From Discostella pseudostelligera (Eukaryota; Bacillariophyta; Thalassiosirophyceae; Thalassiosirales; Thalassiosiraceae), in the NCBI GenBank assembly GCA_036940085.1, contig JALLBK010000774.1:1-32479 (forward strand): a stretch of 32,479 nt of DNA. The letters run 5' to 3'. Each line of letters opens with the position of its first letter. Within the stretch, counting starts at the first letter, position 1. Positions 18,744 to 27,770 of the stretch are shown piece by piece. A program made the translations under genes and the position numbers. The notes under the pieces are model-generated. The model saw only the letters and a list, made by a program, of their open reading frames with translations, did not search any database and was not told the DNA's origin.

Positions 18744-19829
18744 ATGGTCCGAATGGCAGCAGTAGCAGCCATCATCGTTATCAGCAGCCGCCGGAACACC
18801 ATCTTCGCTTCATGTTTTGCAACTCATCGTCCACTTTCATTTTCTACACAGGCAAATAGTAGTAGCATGTCGGCGTCTCCGGCTTCGTCTTCGGCTTCGA
18901 CGTCTTCGACGTCAGAAGCAGATCGACGCGTCATATCCATCGATATTGTCTCGGACACGTGAGCAGATGTGTGAAATCATGTCAAACTCATGTATTCTAC
19001 CTACATTCTCTCGTGCCTCATCGATTCTTTAATTTTTGTGTACAGAATCTGACCTTGGTGTTACATTGGCAAACGTCGGCTTGAACAAGCCCTCGCCATT
19101 GCCCATAAAACATTCCCCAAATTGACCTTTGATATCAAATGGCGTCCCTATGAATTACAACCATCTTTACCCAAGGGGAAGGGATATAACAAATTACAAT
19201 ACTATGAATCGAAATTTGGGAAGGAGTTGGTACGCAGTATGATCCCTCGAATGAAAGACGTGGCTAAGGAGTGTGGGATACAGATGGAATATGATGGGTG
19301 TGTGGGTAATACGCTGGATAGTCACGTGAGTGGGGTTATTAACTTCCTTGATTGCATCATTTACCTCTACCATCTTTGTAATATTTGGTGATTCCCAAAC
19401 CATTTGTGCAGCGTTTGATTTGGAAAGCACGTGAGGTAAGTCGGTTCGATTATTCAATCATTTACCCACACATCATCATGTCCACACATCTCGCGCTCAT
19501 AATGCGTTTTCGCTTCTCTTTAGGTGGGCGGATCGGAATTGCAAGACAAGGTCGTAGAGCGACTCTTTCGTGCCTACTTTGAAGAGAATCATTCTCTCGG
19601 CGAGCACTCCGTATTGGAAATGTGTGCCAAGGAGGCGGGCTTGTCCGACATGGAGCCTAACTTTCTATCCAACTCGGAGTTGGGTACTCGGGAGGTGATG
19701 CAGGAAATGCAGGATTATGGACGTGCATATCAGTGTTCCGGTGTGCCCATGTTCATTATTGATGGGAAGGTGAAGTTGAGTGGTGCACAAGAGCCCGATG
19801 CGTTTCTTCGCGTGTTTGGGAGGTTGTAA
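18744..19829 (+). CDS. DsbA/FrnE-type thiol oxidoreductase with TGA in the active site (predicted selenoprotein)
   Basis: Four exons: 18744-18958, 19046-19325, 19412-19435 (24 bp), 19524-19829; introns of 87, 86 and 88 bp, all GT-AG and phase-consistent; 274 residues. The first junction gives VSD-T-I then TGA (19050-19052) then PWCYIGKRRLEQAL. In this family (PF01323, 2-hydroxychromene-2-carboxylate isomerase/FrnE branch) that position is the first Cys of CPWC, so the codon is best read as selenocysteine (U74), giving a UxxC redox centre. Downstream exons are intact: NTLDSH-RLIWKARE, CSGVPMFIIDGK with the cis-Pro loop, and SGAQEPDAFLRVF. The N-terminus (MAAVAAIIVISSRRNTIFAS) is hydrophobic and basic, possibly an organelle presequence. 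A C-to-A error or a nonsense mutation is the alternative. Start uncertain: Met at 18744 or 18753. Confidence 0.8.
19050..19052 (+). other. In-frame TGA at active-site Cys position (predicted Sec codon)
   Basis: After splicing, the codons read ACA ATC TGA CCT TGG TGT, aligning as T-I-U-P-W-C with the family T-I-C-P-W-C. Codons on both sides and all later exons stay in frame. Confidence 0.7.
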
Positions 19830-19942
19830 ATCATCTGTGAAAGAAGGGTGCGTGCAGGGTAGTTGGGAGATTGCGACAAACCATGACTAGAAATGAGGGA
19901 CACGTTATTTGAACGAGAGAGGAAAGAAGATTGATGTTAGGA

Positions 19943-20003
19943 ATGACGAGCCCTATTGCAAATTACACATTCAAGCGAAAAGTGATAAGGAAAAGGCTCT
20001 GAT
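19943..20003 (+). promoter_or_regulatory. Weak SECIS-like hairpin candidate
   Basis: 114 bp after the stop: ATGA at 19943-19946, 13 bases, then AAA at 19960-19962 where the apical adenosines should be, and TGAT at 20000-20003. Stem GAGCC (19948-19952) pairs with GGCTC (19995-19999); an inner stem CTATTGC can pair with GTGATAAG if a 3'-side A-rich bulge is allowed. Spacing fits a eukaryotic SECIS but the bulge and the C/T mismatch beside the quartet do not. Low confidence. Confidence 0.2.
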
Positions 20004-20207
20004 GAAAAATGCATTGCTCCTTGACAGTTCTCGTCGCGACATCATGCTTTCATTTGTCACTGGGTTAATGGTATTAGAACAGATAATTCTTGTCTATTGG
20101 AAGAGTTCTTTTTCAAGTATCGTTAATCCTTTGCCCTTCGGCACATCGTCACCGTTTTGCGCATCATGTTGTTACAATAGTTGTGCGGGAGACAAATAGT
20201 GGCGACA

Positions 20208-20237
20208 TTTTGGCGGGAAATTCGTTTTAGCGGGAAA
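20208..20237 (+). promoter_or_regulatory. Pair of E2F-like sites upstream of the YchJ-like gene
   Basis: TTTTGGCGGGAAA at 20208-20220 and TTTTAGCGGGAAA at 20225-20237, same orientation, 17 bp apart. The first is a near-perfect E2F/DP consensus. Similar GGCGGGAA elements occur at 4102-4138, 5858-5867 (reverse) and 29116-29125 (reverse). Function inferred. Confidence 0.5.
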
Positions 20238-20401
20238 CAGTACTGATTCCGTACGTACGCTGAATTTTGAAATTAAAATTTGAAATTAGCTGGTATGCTT
20301 CTACGATGGAATGTTGTGTGTAGACTTTGTACTAGTTCATAGCATAGAACTCACTATCAAATAATCGGCTCCGCATCGCGCATCGCAACAAACCCAACAA
20401 C

Positions 20402-21166
20402 ATGCTTCAAGACAGGTCTTTACTCTTCGTATTTGCATTTATTTTAGTATCGTCGAAGGCAGTACAATTCGTCGATGGCTTCGCTGTGAGGAGGCCGATG
20501 ATCACCGTCACGGCTTCACCACAAACGATGCCATCCTCCTCTTCATTAGCTGCCAAGGGGGGAGGGAAGAACAAGTCGTCCAAACGGTCCGCCCAGACTA
20601 CAAAAGGATTTGGTTTGCCTCCACCAACGTTAGAAGATGTACTCGCCACCTTCAAAACGCGTATTCCGGAGGATGCCGATAACCAGCCTTGTCCGTGTGG
20701 AACGGGACAAACGTATGGTAGATGTTGTGGACCATTTCACCGTGGCGATCGCAAGTGCGCCACCATGACAGATGTATTGCGGTCGCGATATTCGGCATTT
20801 GCATGGAGAAATATCGAGTATGTTATGGACACAACGCATGAATCTTGTAGAGATTATCGAGAGGATCGTGTTGCTTGGGCAAACGATCTCCATCGAAAAG
20901 GCATGTTCGATGGCTTTGAATTTGAAAAGTTATCCGCGGGAGACGAGGAAATGGATCAAGAAAATGATAACGAGGGATACATTGAGTTCAAAGTTACATT
21001 CAGGGCACGACATGATGGAAAACACTCTGTTGCTGGCCAGGAGACGGTGATTTCTGAACGATCTCGATTTCTTCGTAATCCTACTGATGGAACTTGGAGT
21101 TATGCTAGTGGAGACGTACGATCAGATGTTGCTGGATTGGAAGGTGCAACTCTCAATGTTGGATAG
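20402..21166 (+). CDS. Plastid-targeted YchJ/UPF0225-like SEC-C motif protein
   Basis: 254 residues, single exon. Residues 1-26 form a signal peptide (SLLFVFAFILVSSKAV) with cleavage at VDG|FAVRRP, Phe27, the diatom plastid motif, followed by a basic Ser-rich transit region. The SEC-C zinc motif is at residues 97-109, C97-x-C99-x8-C108-C109 (PCPCGTGQTYGRCCGPFH), followed by the YchJ core: DVLRSRYSAFAWRNIEYVMD, a variable acidic insert, VTFRARHDG and the terminal SERSRFLR with TWSYASGDVR. Known: bacterial YchJ is an uncharacterised NTF2-like fold protein with one or two SEC-C motifs; here only the N-terminal one is seen. Role in the plastid unknown. Two E2F-like sites lie upstream. Confidence 0.88.
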   Translation: MLQDRSLLFVFAFILVSSKAVQFVDGFAVRRPMITVTASPQTMPSSSSLAAKGGGKNKSSKRSAQTTKGFGLPPPTLEDVLATFKTRIPEDADNQPCPCGTGQTYGRCCGPFHRGDRKCATMTDVLRSRYSAFAWRNIEYVMDTTHESCRDYREDRVAWANDLHRKGMFDGFEFEKLSAGDEEMDQENDNEGYIEFKVTFRARHDGKHSVAGQETVISERSRFLRNPTDGTWSYASGDVRSDVAGLEGATLNVG

Positions 21167-21288
21167 ACAGCATTAACGATAGATAAATTCAAATAATGGT
21201 AAGCAGCTCATCATTTACTCGTTTCGTACTGCATATAATTAGCCTACTATTAACAGTGTCAAAGACATCCCCCCGCTCGTCATGTCAA

Positions 21289-24200
21289 TCAACGATGCGC
21301 AAGTTTCCCATCGAGTCCGGACATTGCCTTCTTCTTTCCATCAGGAATCATAAACAATATCAACGGTTTGGTCTCGTTAATGTATGGCCTGTCAACCCTG
21401 TAAAATCCCCTCCTCTCCAGCTGGATAATGTCATTCTCTTTCAGTGTCTTCATCCCTACGTCGCCAAGGACCTCAGTCTCTGCCTGTGTATCGGGGTTGA
21501 TAAAGTCTTCAAACTGGTCATCTTCCTCGAGTTTCTCCTTCGAAATGAGGTTGTCGAATTCAAAGAGAGTAGTTGGGATGATGTTCTCGGGTGCATCGGC
21601 AAGCCAGGATAGTTTGCGCTTGGCAGCTTTGACATCACCATCGGGGATAAAGACACCCTCGAGTCCACCTTCAACTTTGGTGAGTTCGACGACTCCTGAA
21701 GGTGGTTCACAAATATGAACGAATTGTGAGCTGGCGAGATTGAGATAAGGGAGAAAATGATCAGAAGATTTCAAATGGAACCTACCCCAACGCGTCAAAA
21801 CAATCTTCTCTCCAACCTCCATCCCCTCTGTATCCACCTTCTCCAGCATCACCGTCTTCCCAATCCTCACCAATCGCTTCCCAAAGCTAGGATCTTTGGG
21901 CAAGTAATCCGTACTCAGATACTCAACACTGTCTCCCGCATTCGTCACCGTCAATACTACATGCTCCGTTTTATCAATGGCCATGAACCGCTTCGCGCGC
22001 TTGTCGATCTCCTTCTTATTCTCTGCCCAAAACTTACTCCACTCCATATTCACCACCCGTCGACTAGCTCCCTGGGAGCACATGAATCGTTTCAATGCAG
22101 AAATGTCAATGCCCCGACGGCTCACACCACGAATGGTGGGGAAGCGCGGATCATCCCATCCCGAAACACGACCAGTGTCAACAAACCAGGTCAGCTTGCG
22201 CTTGCTCATGACAGTGTACATGAAATTCATTCTGGCAAAGGTCTGGATGCGTACGCGGCGTAATCCTAATGCTTTTTGAATCCACATGAATTGGGCGTTC
22301 CTGCATCGTACACCAATGAAGTTAAGTAGGACGAGTGACAAAAACGAGTTATGGCAATGGAAGAAGGAAGGCACAGTTCATTGAATGAAAAAGAGTGTAT
22401 GGATGACTTACCGATCATCATATTCGGTAGTACGAAGTGCATGCGTAACGCCCTCAATCGCATCCACAATGGGGCATGCTAAATCGTACGTCGGATAGGC
22501 CTTGTACATGGTGCCACTCCTATGATGCGGAGTTGTATTCTGACGATACAACACCGGATCCCGTAATGTACCATTGTCGGAGGTCATGTCGATTTTGGCC
22601 CGGAGACACCATGCCTTTCCTTCTTCATTACCAGAACACATGAGTTGAAAGTATTTCAATGCGTCCTCGGGAGTTTGACCCCGATGCTTGGAATTTTGGC
22701 GTTCCATACGTTCCTTTTGCATTTGTTCTTGATTGGTATCGTCCATGTAGGCCAGACCATTTTCAATCATCCACAGTGCATACTGCTCAATAGTACGAAA
22801 GTAGTCGGATGTGAAGGTAATGATATCGGGTTTGACACCAATTTTCCCCAAATCCTCCACGATACTCGCTTGATATTCATCCTTTTCTTTACTGGGATTG
22901 GTATCATCAAATCGTACCACGAGGCGTCCCTTGTATCGACGTGCGTAGTAGTTTCCGAGCAATACCGCCTTGGCATGTCCAATGTGCAAGTAGCCACTGG
23001 GTTCGGGGGGGAAACGTGTCGTGACACGTCCCGGTGTAGCACCCTCGAGGTAACTCATTCCGGTCACCAGGGAAGGTAAGGATGATCCATACTCGAGCTG
23101 TATTTCCTCGTTTTTGGCCACGCCAATGGCAAGTTGCGATGCCTCCATCACGGCCGGATGGATGGATATTATGTCTATCCAACGGAGTGTAGGACAACCA
23201 TGTGGGAGGATCGAGGCAAGTTCCATTCGAGCTACATCCGAGGATGGAAATCCCAGCATGGCAAAGAGCGCAATGTCTGCCAAGGTTAACGAATATCCAA
23301 CAATATATGTCGAAGTAACGAGGATGGGATCCAATGTGCGTTGAATTGCCAGTGCCCGACGCGCCAATCCAAATTTGGATAGTGAGGATGCATAATCCAT
23401 CCATTGATCCATAATGGCAACATGTTCATCCGATGTTCCCCCCAAGAAGGAAAGGTTACTGTTGTTGCTGCTGCCCAGTGCCTGTTTGGCAATGAATCGA
23501 GCCATGGCCAAATCTCCACGAACTTCTCCATTCGTTGTTCCCGAGGGCAATCCCAAAGCACATCCACATCGGGTATGATCGCTAATCAATTCATAATCAA
23601 CAATGGTATTGCATAGGACGGCAGTGGTGAGGGCAACGACTGGTCGTTCCATGAGGGATACATTGGGATTGAATGCAATTTGATTTGGTTTTAGTTTGGA
23701 AGTTGCAGATGCAACGGGGGCTGTTCGAGTAGAAGACGGGAGGGTGGGCGTTGCACGAAGTGTAGTAGGAAGACCCTGAGCAGGAGCAGCGGCAGTACTA
23801 GTGACGGCTGATGAGGCAGTTGCTGCTTTCAATGCAGTCTTTTTGGCCTTGGCTTCTGCCTTCTTTGCGGCCTTTTTGGATGCGTTGGCTTTGGATAATA
23901 GGAGTAACATGAATCAACAATGAAAGCAACGTGAGATATGATTGAAGTGCACACACAAGCTGTCTACAGTGAAGCAATACGCCATGCCCATGCTCACCTT
24001 CGTTCGCCGTCCCAGGAGCTGCCGCCGCCTCCGCAGCAGCACCAGCAGCCTTCTTCTCCTTCTCCAACTTCTTCTTTTGGCTCTTTGTCAATGGTTCCTC
24101 CCACGGCTTGCCATCTACGCCCACACCGCCATTATTTTGGGCATACAATCGCTTCGCGTCGAGGAGTGCAGCCACGGCAGCAGAAATGGCATCGGCATCA

Positions 24201-24319
24201 GGCTGTTCGGAGGAGGATTTTAGAAGCTTGATGTTCTCCCCGAGAGACGAGATGCGTGACGCGAGCTCGGTGAGGTCGATGGGAGCGGGTGAGGCTACAG
24301 CATTGGCCTCGGACGACAT
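21289..24319 (-). CDS. Cytosolic glutamyl-tRNA synthetase (class I), four exons
   Basis: Exons 24319-23998, 23888-22412, 22300-21786, 21695-21289; introns of 109, 111 and 90 bp, all GT-AG; 906 residues. Exon 1 encodes a WHEP-like helical region and a Lys-rich linker. Then come a GST-C-like domain (MDYASSL to SLTLADIALFAMLG) and the catalytic core: RFPPEPSGYLHIGHAKA holds the HIGH signature, VRFDDTNPSKEKDEYQ and ALRTTEYDDR follow, and VMSKRKLTWFVD is the KMSKS-like loop. The C-terminal anticodon-binding barrels end with IIQLERRGFYRVD. The MSKRKL loop and the sequence after it fit eukaryotic GluRS rather than GlnRS. It charges tRNA-Glu for cytosolic translation. The last intron is a multiple of three with no stop and is only recognisable by homology (TRWG then VVELTKVEGG). 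The 122-bp gap to the YchJ stop is convergent. Confidence 0.93.
21696..21785 (-). other. In-frame 90-bp intron inside the GluRS gene
   Basis: GTAGGT donor and TTCAG acceptor flank 90 bp that would translate as 30 residues without a stop. In eukaryotic GluRS relatives the WG of the first barrel strand is followed directly by a short strand, matching WG-VVELTKV after removal. An automatic ORF call would wrongly keep it. Confidence 0.75.
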
Positions 24320-24838
24320 GGTGCATGCGGATAGATAATATGGTACTATTACTATGACTGATCGATGGTATCTCTGGATATTATATTATCGGCAGGCGGC
24401 GGGCCAACAAAACGCCACCCGCACGACGGAGTTAGCATAGAACCTAAACTATCTAATAATGTGTGGCGGGGACGATGCCGCCGTGGCAGCAGGGGTTCGT
24501 TCGGCGATAACTTGAATTTCCTGCCACGTGGAATACAGATACGGATGCCCATCAGCGCAGTCTCAAGCCACGTGGAGTGTCATGTTTAGCGATAATTTGC
24601 CTCTCCCTGCCACGTGGATCAAAGAGATCACAGGCAAAGGTTGAAGTGGGACGGCACTTCGATCCATGAGATGTGGGTATCTCATCGTAGAAGATTGAGC
24701 TGCGAATCATCATGCGCAGCTTTGGATTGGCAACTCCAATTAGGCGGAGAGCGGAGAGCTATGTGGAGGTTGTGGGCGACTGTGTATAGCCATAAATCGT
24801 TTGGGATCGGCTAGTACAAAAGGTATGTAACCTTAATC
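24320..24838. other. GluRS promoter region / intergenic
   Basis: 519 bp between the GluRS start and the stop of the next minus-strand gene. Contains three CACGTG boxes inside a partial direct repeat. No ORF of note. Confidence 0.55.
24504..24618. promoter_or_regulatory. Three CACGTG (G-box/E-box) sites in a partial direct repeat
   Basis: CACGTG at 24525-24530, 24569-24574 and 24611-24616, each as CCACGTGG, spaced 44 and 42 bp (about four helical turns each). The first and third sit in matching sequence, GCGATAA-TTG then CTGCCACGTGGA, 86 bp apart. CACGTG is bound by bHLH and bZIP factors. They lie 206-295 bp upstream of the GluRS start; regulation is inferred. Confidence 0.5.
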
Positions 24839-26658
24839 CTAATTATTTACCATTCGTGGGTTTCTGGCTTGAAGAACCTCAGTAGCAGTAGTATCATCGG
24901 GTTCTCCACTAATCTCGACACGTTGAAGGTCTTGTTCCATTTTCTCTCGAGTCTCGGGTCCTAAAAAGTCCCTTTCACTGAGCATCCGCACGCCCGTATT
25001 CACTTCACTGAGTTCTACCTGCAACGCAGCTCGATGTTCAATGAGTAACTCAACAATACGGTTAGCGGTTGGCTTGACAACATACTGCGGACTACCATAC
25101 TTGCTGATCAAACGATCGAGCTCTGCGATCATGGCATCGAGCATCTCGCTTGAGAAATTGTAGTCGTACAAATCATAGTTTGGGCGGTCGGCTGTCACCT
25201 TGAGACCCTTGTGATTTTGAATCATCTCCTCCCAAATGCAGTTCCACGCTTCGGAAGCAATCACGTACTGTCCAGTTCGTGAATCCGTCAACAAGATGTT
25301 GGCAATTCGCGCCGTCTCCAATGGTCCTTGGGTAGGGTCGAGGAGTTTATCGGCAGATAAAACTGCCACGGGCTCGCAGCCAGAAGTCACATCTCCATAT
25401 GTGCAGTGCGGATCGTAGTATTTCACAGGATTCTTTCTTTGATGCTTGTTAGGTCGGAAGGTACTTCGCCTCCATTTCCAAGGAACAGAGAGTTGATGGT
25501 TGGCAACGTTTCTCATCAAGCCTTGTTCCATCTGCGTGCATTATGAGATACAATGTAACATTCGGTTGAGATCATCACAGTAATTGACATGGCGTAGATA
25601 ATAGAATGAATGCATCTCACCCAATAGTCAATGTACCAACTAGGTGCACGTGGAATTTTGCACACGGATAGAGTTATCAGTTTAACCAGGCTCGGAAGCG
25701 TCCAAAGAGAAGACGAGGAAGAGGTACACTCACCCATACCAATGAATCTCGTCCATCGCCTTATGATCTCTCCATGTATAAAAGTTCTAGAAGAATACAC
25801 ACCACAATTACGATGGAGAGTACTGGTGAGAGAATACAGGGCCCGACGAGACAACAAAACGTCAGTTGAAACGATGCACTTACCGATTCTGGGGGTTGCC
25901 CGATGTAGAGTTGCATCTTGTGAGCTTCGGATTCATACCAATCGTTCGAGTCTGTAGGGAAGAAGACATCGGTGAGAAAGATGAGATATACACACAGATC
26001 GACTTTGAGTAAACAGTACAAGATACAACAACTTACATTCAAGGTCCCATTCGATGTCATGGTCTGTTATGAAGGTGAACTTGTGCGTTAATGGCTGAAG
26101 TATTGGTAGAGTGCAAAGCAAGTGGTAAACATAATCAATGATATACTTACATTCAACAATGGATTTACGAAGATTGGTAATGAGCAAGACAACCTGATCA
26201 GCCACATTCCCCCACGCCCAGATTCCCTCGTGGTGGGGGTAGTTGACCTTGATGAAAGGATGATTCGACATGCCTACATACTTAAAGTCCCATTCAGACT
26301 TCGCAGCTGGAGGTTGCGATTCAAACAAAGTGCATGAGTGTTAGTGAAGATGATGTGTGCTTCAAAATAACAAACGCTACAAAAACATGACAGCAAACTC
26401 ACGATAACCAGTGAGAGCCTCCATCTGCTCAGTTCACGTCGATCGATGTTCACAGTCTCTTTTGCGTTGTTGAAATACTTGAGAGGCTACAAGAGAAAGA
26501 CAGGAAGAGATCGCAACATCGTTAAATTGAGTCGGCGAAAGACATCATGGGCAAGCAAGTTGAAACCGACGTACCGACAATTCGTCATTGAACACCACTA
26601 CCACCATGAGCCCGAGGCCGATTGCGCCGGCGTACTTGCAATACATCATCGACTTCAT
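24839..26658 (-). CDS. Sulfotransferase-like type II membrane protein, eight exons including micro-exons
   Basis: Exons (minus): 26658-26575, 26424-26403 (22 bp), 26306-26151, 26063-26037 (27 bp), 25951-25884, 25786-25734, 25639-25621 (19 bp), 25531-24839; introns 85-150 bp, all GT-AG and phase-consistent; 373 residues. The first exon encodes a membrane anchor (GAIGLGLMVVVVF). The spliced body reads EALTGYPAKSEWDFKYVGMS, VNYPHHEGIWAWGNVADQVV, then LLITNLRKSIVEYHDIEWDL, EIHWYGWYIDYW and a C-terminal region with YDPHCTYGDVTSGCEPVAVL and MLDAMIAELDRLISKYGSPQ. The pattern hydrophobic-strand, (R)N(P)xxxxxxxY resembles the PAPS-binding strand of sulfotransferases, but the key Arg and Pro are Thr and Leu here, so activity is doubtful. 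The 22-bp exon is the least certain; the body from exon 3 on is well supported. No intact P-loop motif is seen. Confidence 0.7.
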
Positions 26659-27225
26659 TGTATTTTGATGTCAGGAGTAACTTGGGAAAATATGGCATTT
26701 TGGCTGCAGTGATAGGAGTAGAAGCGAATGGAACGAGGGTGCGATAGGCGAAAGGGTGCGATGACATTTTTTATTCTGTGACCTCTTTGAGCAGGAAGGG
26801 ATGGGGTCATGGGCGCGCAAAAAAAATGTCGCAGGTATCGTAAGACCGTACTGACGCAGTGGTATCGCATTTTGTCACAACAGCAATTATGTTGTGAGGT
26901 CATCAGGCGGATCACGAAATGTATTGAGACCTCGCGACGACCAGCACCACCACTTCCAATGAAGGAGACCCTCCACCATCGTCATGCCTTCTTCAAACTT
27001 CAAAACTTCATCAACATTACTTCAAACTTCATAGATTGGCATAGCTATCGCAGAAGTCATTCTAGTCTAGAGTCTGTCCCCCAATTCCTGGAGTCATCCT
27101 TCATAGCATGCAATGGTAGCTTGGATGAGAGTTATTGGGCTCTCTATCGCGGCAGCCTAAGCAGGATCGTACTACCATACGATATCTACGAAGTGCGTCA
27201 CATAGAGTCACAAGCTTCAGGAAGG

Positions 27226-27657
27226 GAGAGAATGAAGTCAATAATCGTTGGATGATTGAAAAATTGCATGAATTGAAGCTATTGACATGTGTACTCTCAC
27301 CACACTCTCTTCATTATTCCTCAACATGAAGTTGATGATGGGTCGTCGTCTATCGTCGTAGCGATTAACGAGAGAATAAAGTCAATAATCGTTGGATGAT
27401 TGGAAAATTGCATGAATTGAAGCTATTGACATGTGTACTCTCACCACACTCTCTTCATTATTCCTCAACATGAAGTTGATGATGGGTCGTCGTCTATCGT
27501 CGTAGCGATTAACGAGAGAATAAAGTCAATAATCGTTGGATGATTGGAAAATTGCATGAATTGAAGCTATTGACACGTGTACTCTCACCACACTCTCTTC
27601 ATTATTCCTCAACATGAAGTTGATGATGGGTCGTCGTCTATCGTCGTAGCGATTAAC
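27226..27657. repeat. Tandem repeat, three copies of 144 bp
   Basis: Exactly 432 bp, three units of 144 bp (27226-27369, 27370-27513, 27514-27657), each beginning GAGAGAAT and ending GCGATTAAC. Only a few substitutions distinguish them: AATGAAG versus AATAAAG and GATTGAAAA versus GATTGGAAA in unit 1, and GACACG versus GACATG in unit 3. Although 144 is a multiple of three, every unit carries a stop in the frame I checked, so it is not a coding repeat. Near-identity implies recent expansion or gene conversion. Confidence 0.93.
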
Positions 27658-27770
27658 ATCCTCCTCCATAACGTCCATCTCCTTCAACAACGCTAAAGAT
27701 AAACCATCGGCTTCTATCTGTTCTCTGATATTGCGTATGGTATCCGGGCCGAAAAGAAGTTTGTGTTTCT

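Larger units (their letters stand above)
19830..20401. other. Intergenic region: 3' UTR of the oxidoreductase and promoter of the YchJ gene
   Basis: 572 bp between two plus-strand genes. Holds the SECIS-like candidate near its left end and two E2F-like sites 165-194 bp before the YchJ start. A 96-codon ORF across 19909-20199 has no recognisable features. Confidence 0.5.

Noticed and set aside
19050..19052. Genome-wide reassignment of TGA
   Set aside because: TGA is the normal stop of other genes here (for example at 1975-1977, 1910-1912 and after the FkbM protein) and eRF1 motifs are canonical.
19883..19960. Other ATGA positions as SECIS 5' quartets (19883, 19893) and a GTGA at 19982
   Set aside because: No supporting helix or wrong distance to apical adenosines.
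26403..26484. Longer alternative exon 2 (PLKYFNNAKETVNIDRRELS) in the sulfotransferase-like gene
   Set aside because: Phase 0 with a TGTAG acceptor is possible, but it would need a weaker downstream acceptor; the 22-bp exon gives EALTGYPAKSEWDF with a strong CTCCAG acceptor. Kept as an alternative.
26809..27255. 148-codon plus-strand ORF as a gene
   Set aside because: No family resemblance, ends inside the tandem repeat, and no splice or promoter context; left as part of the gene-poor block.
27226..27657. CRISPR array
   Set aside because: Units are contiguous without unique spacers, and the genome is eukaryotic.
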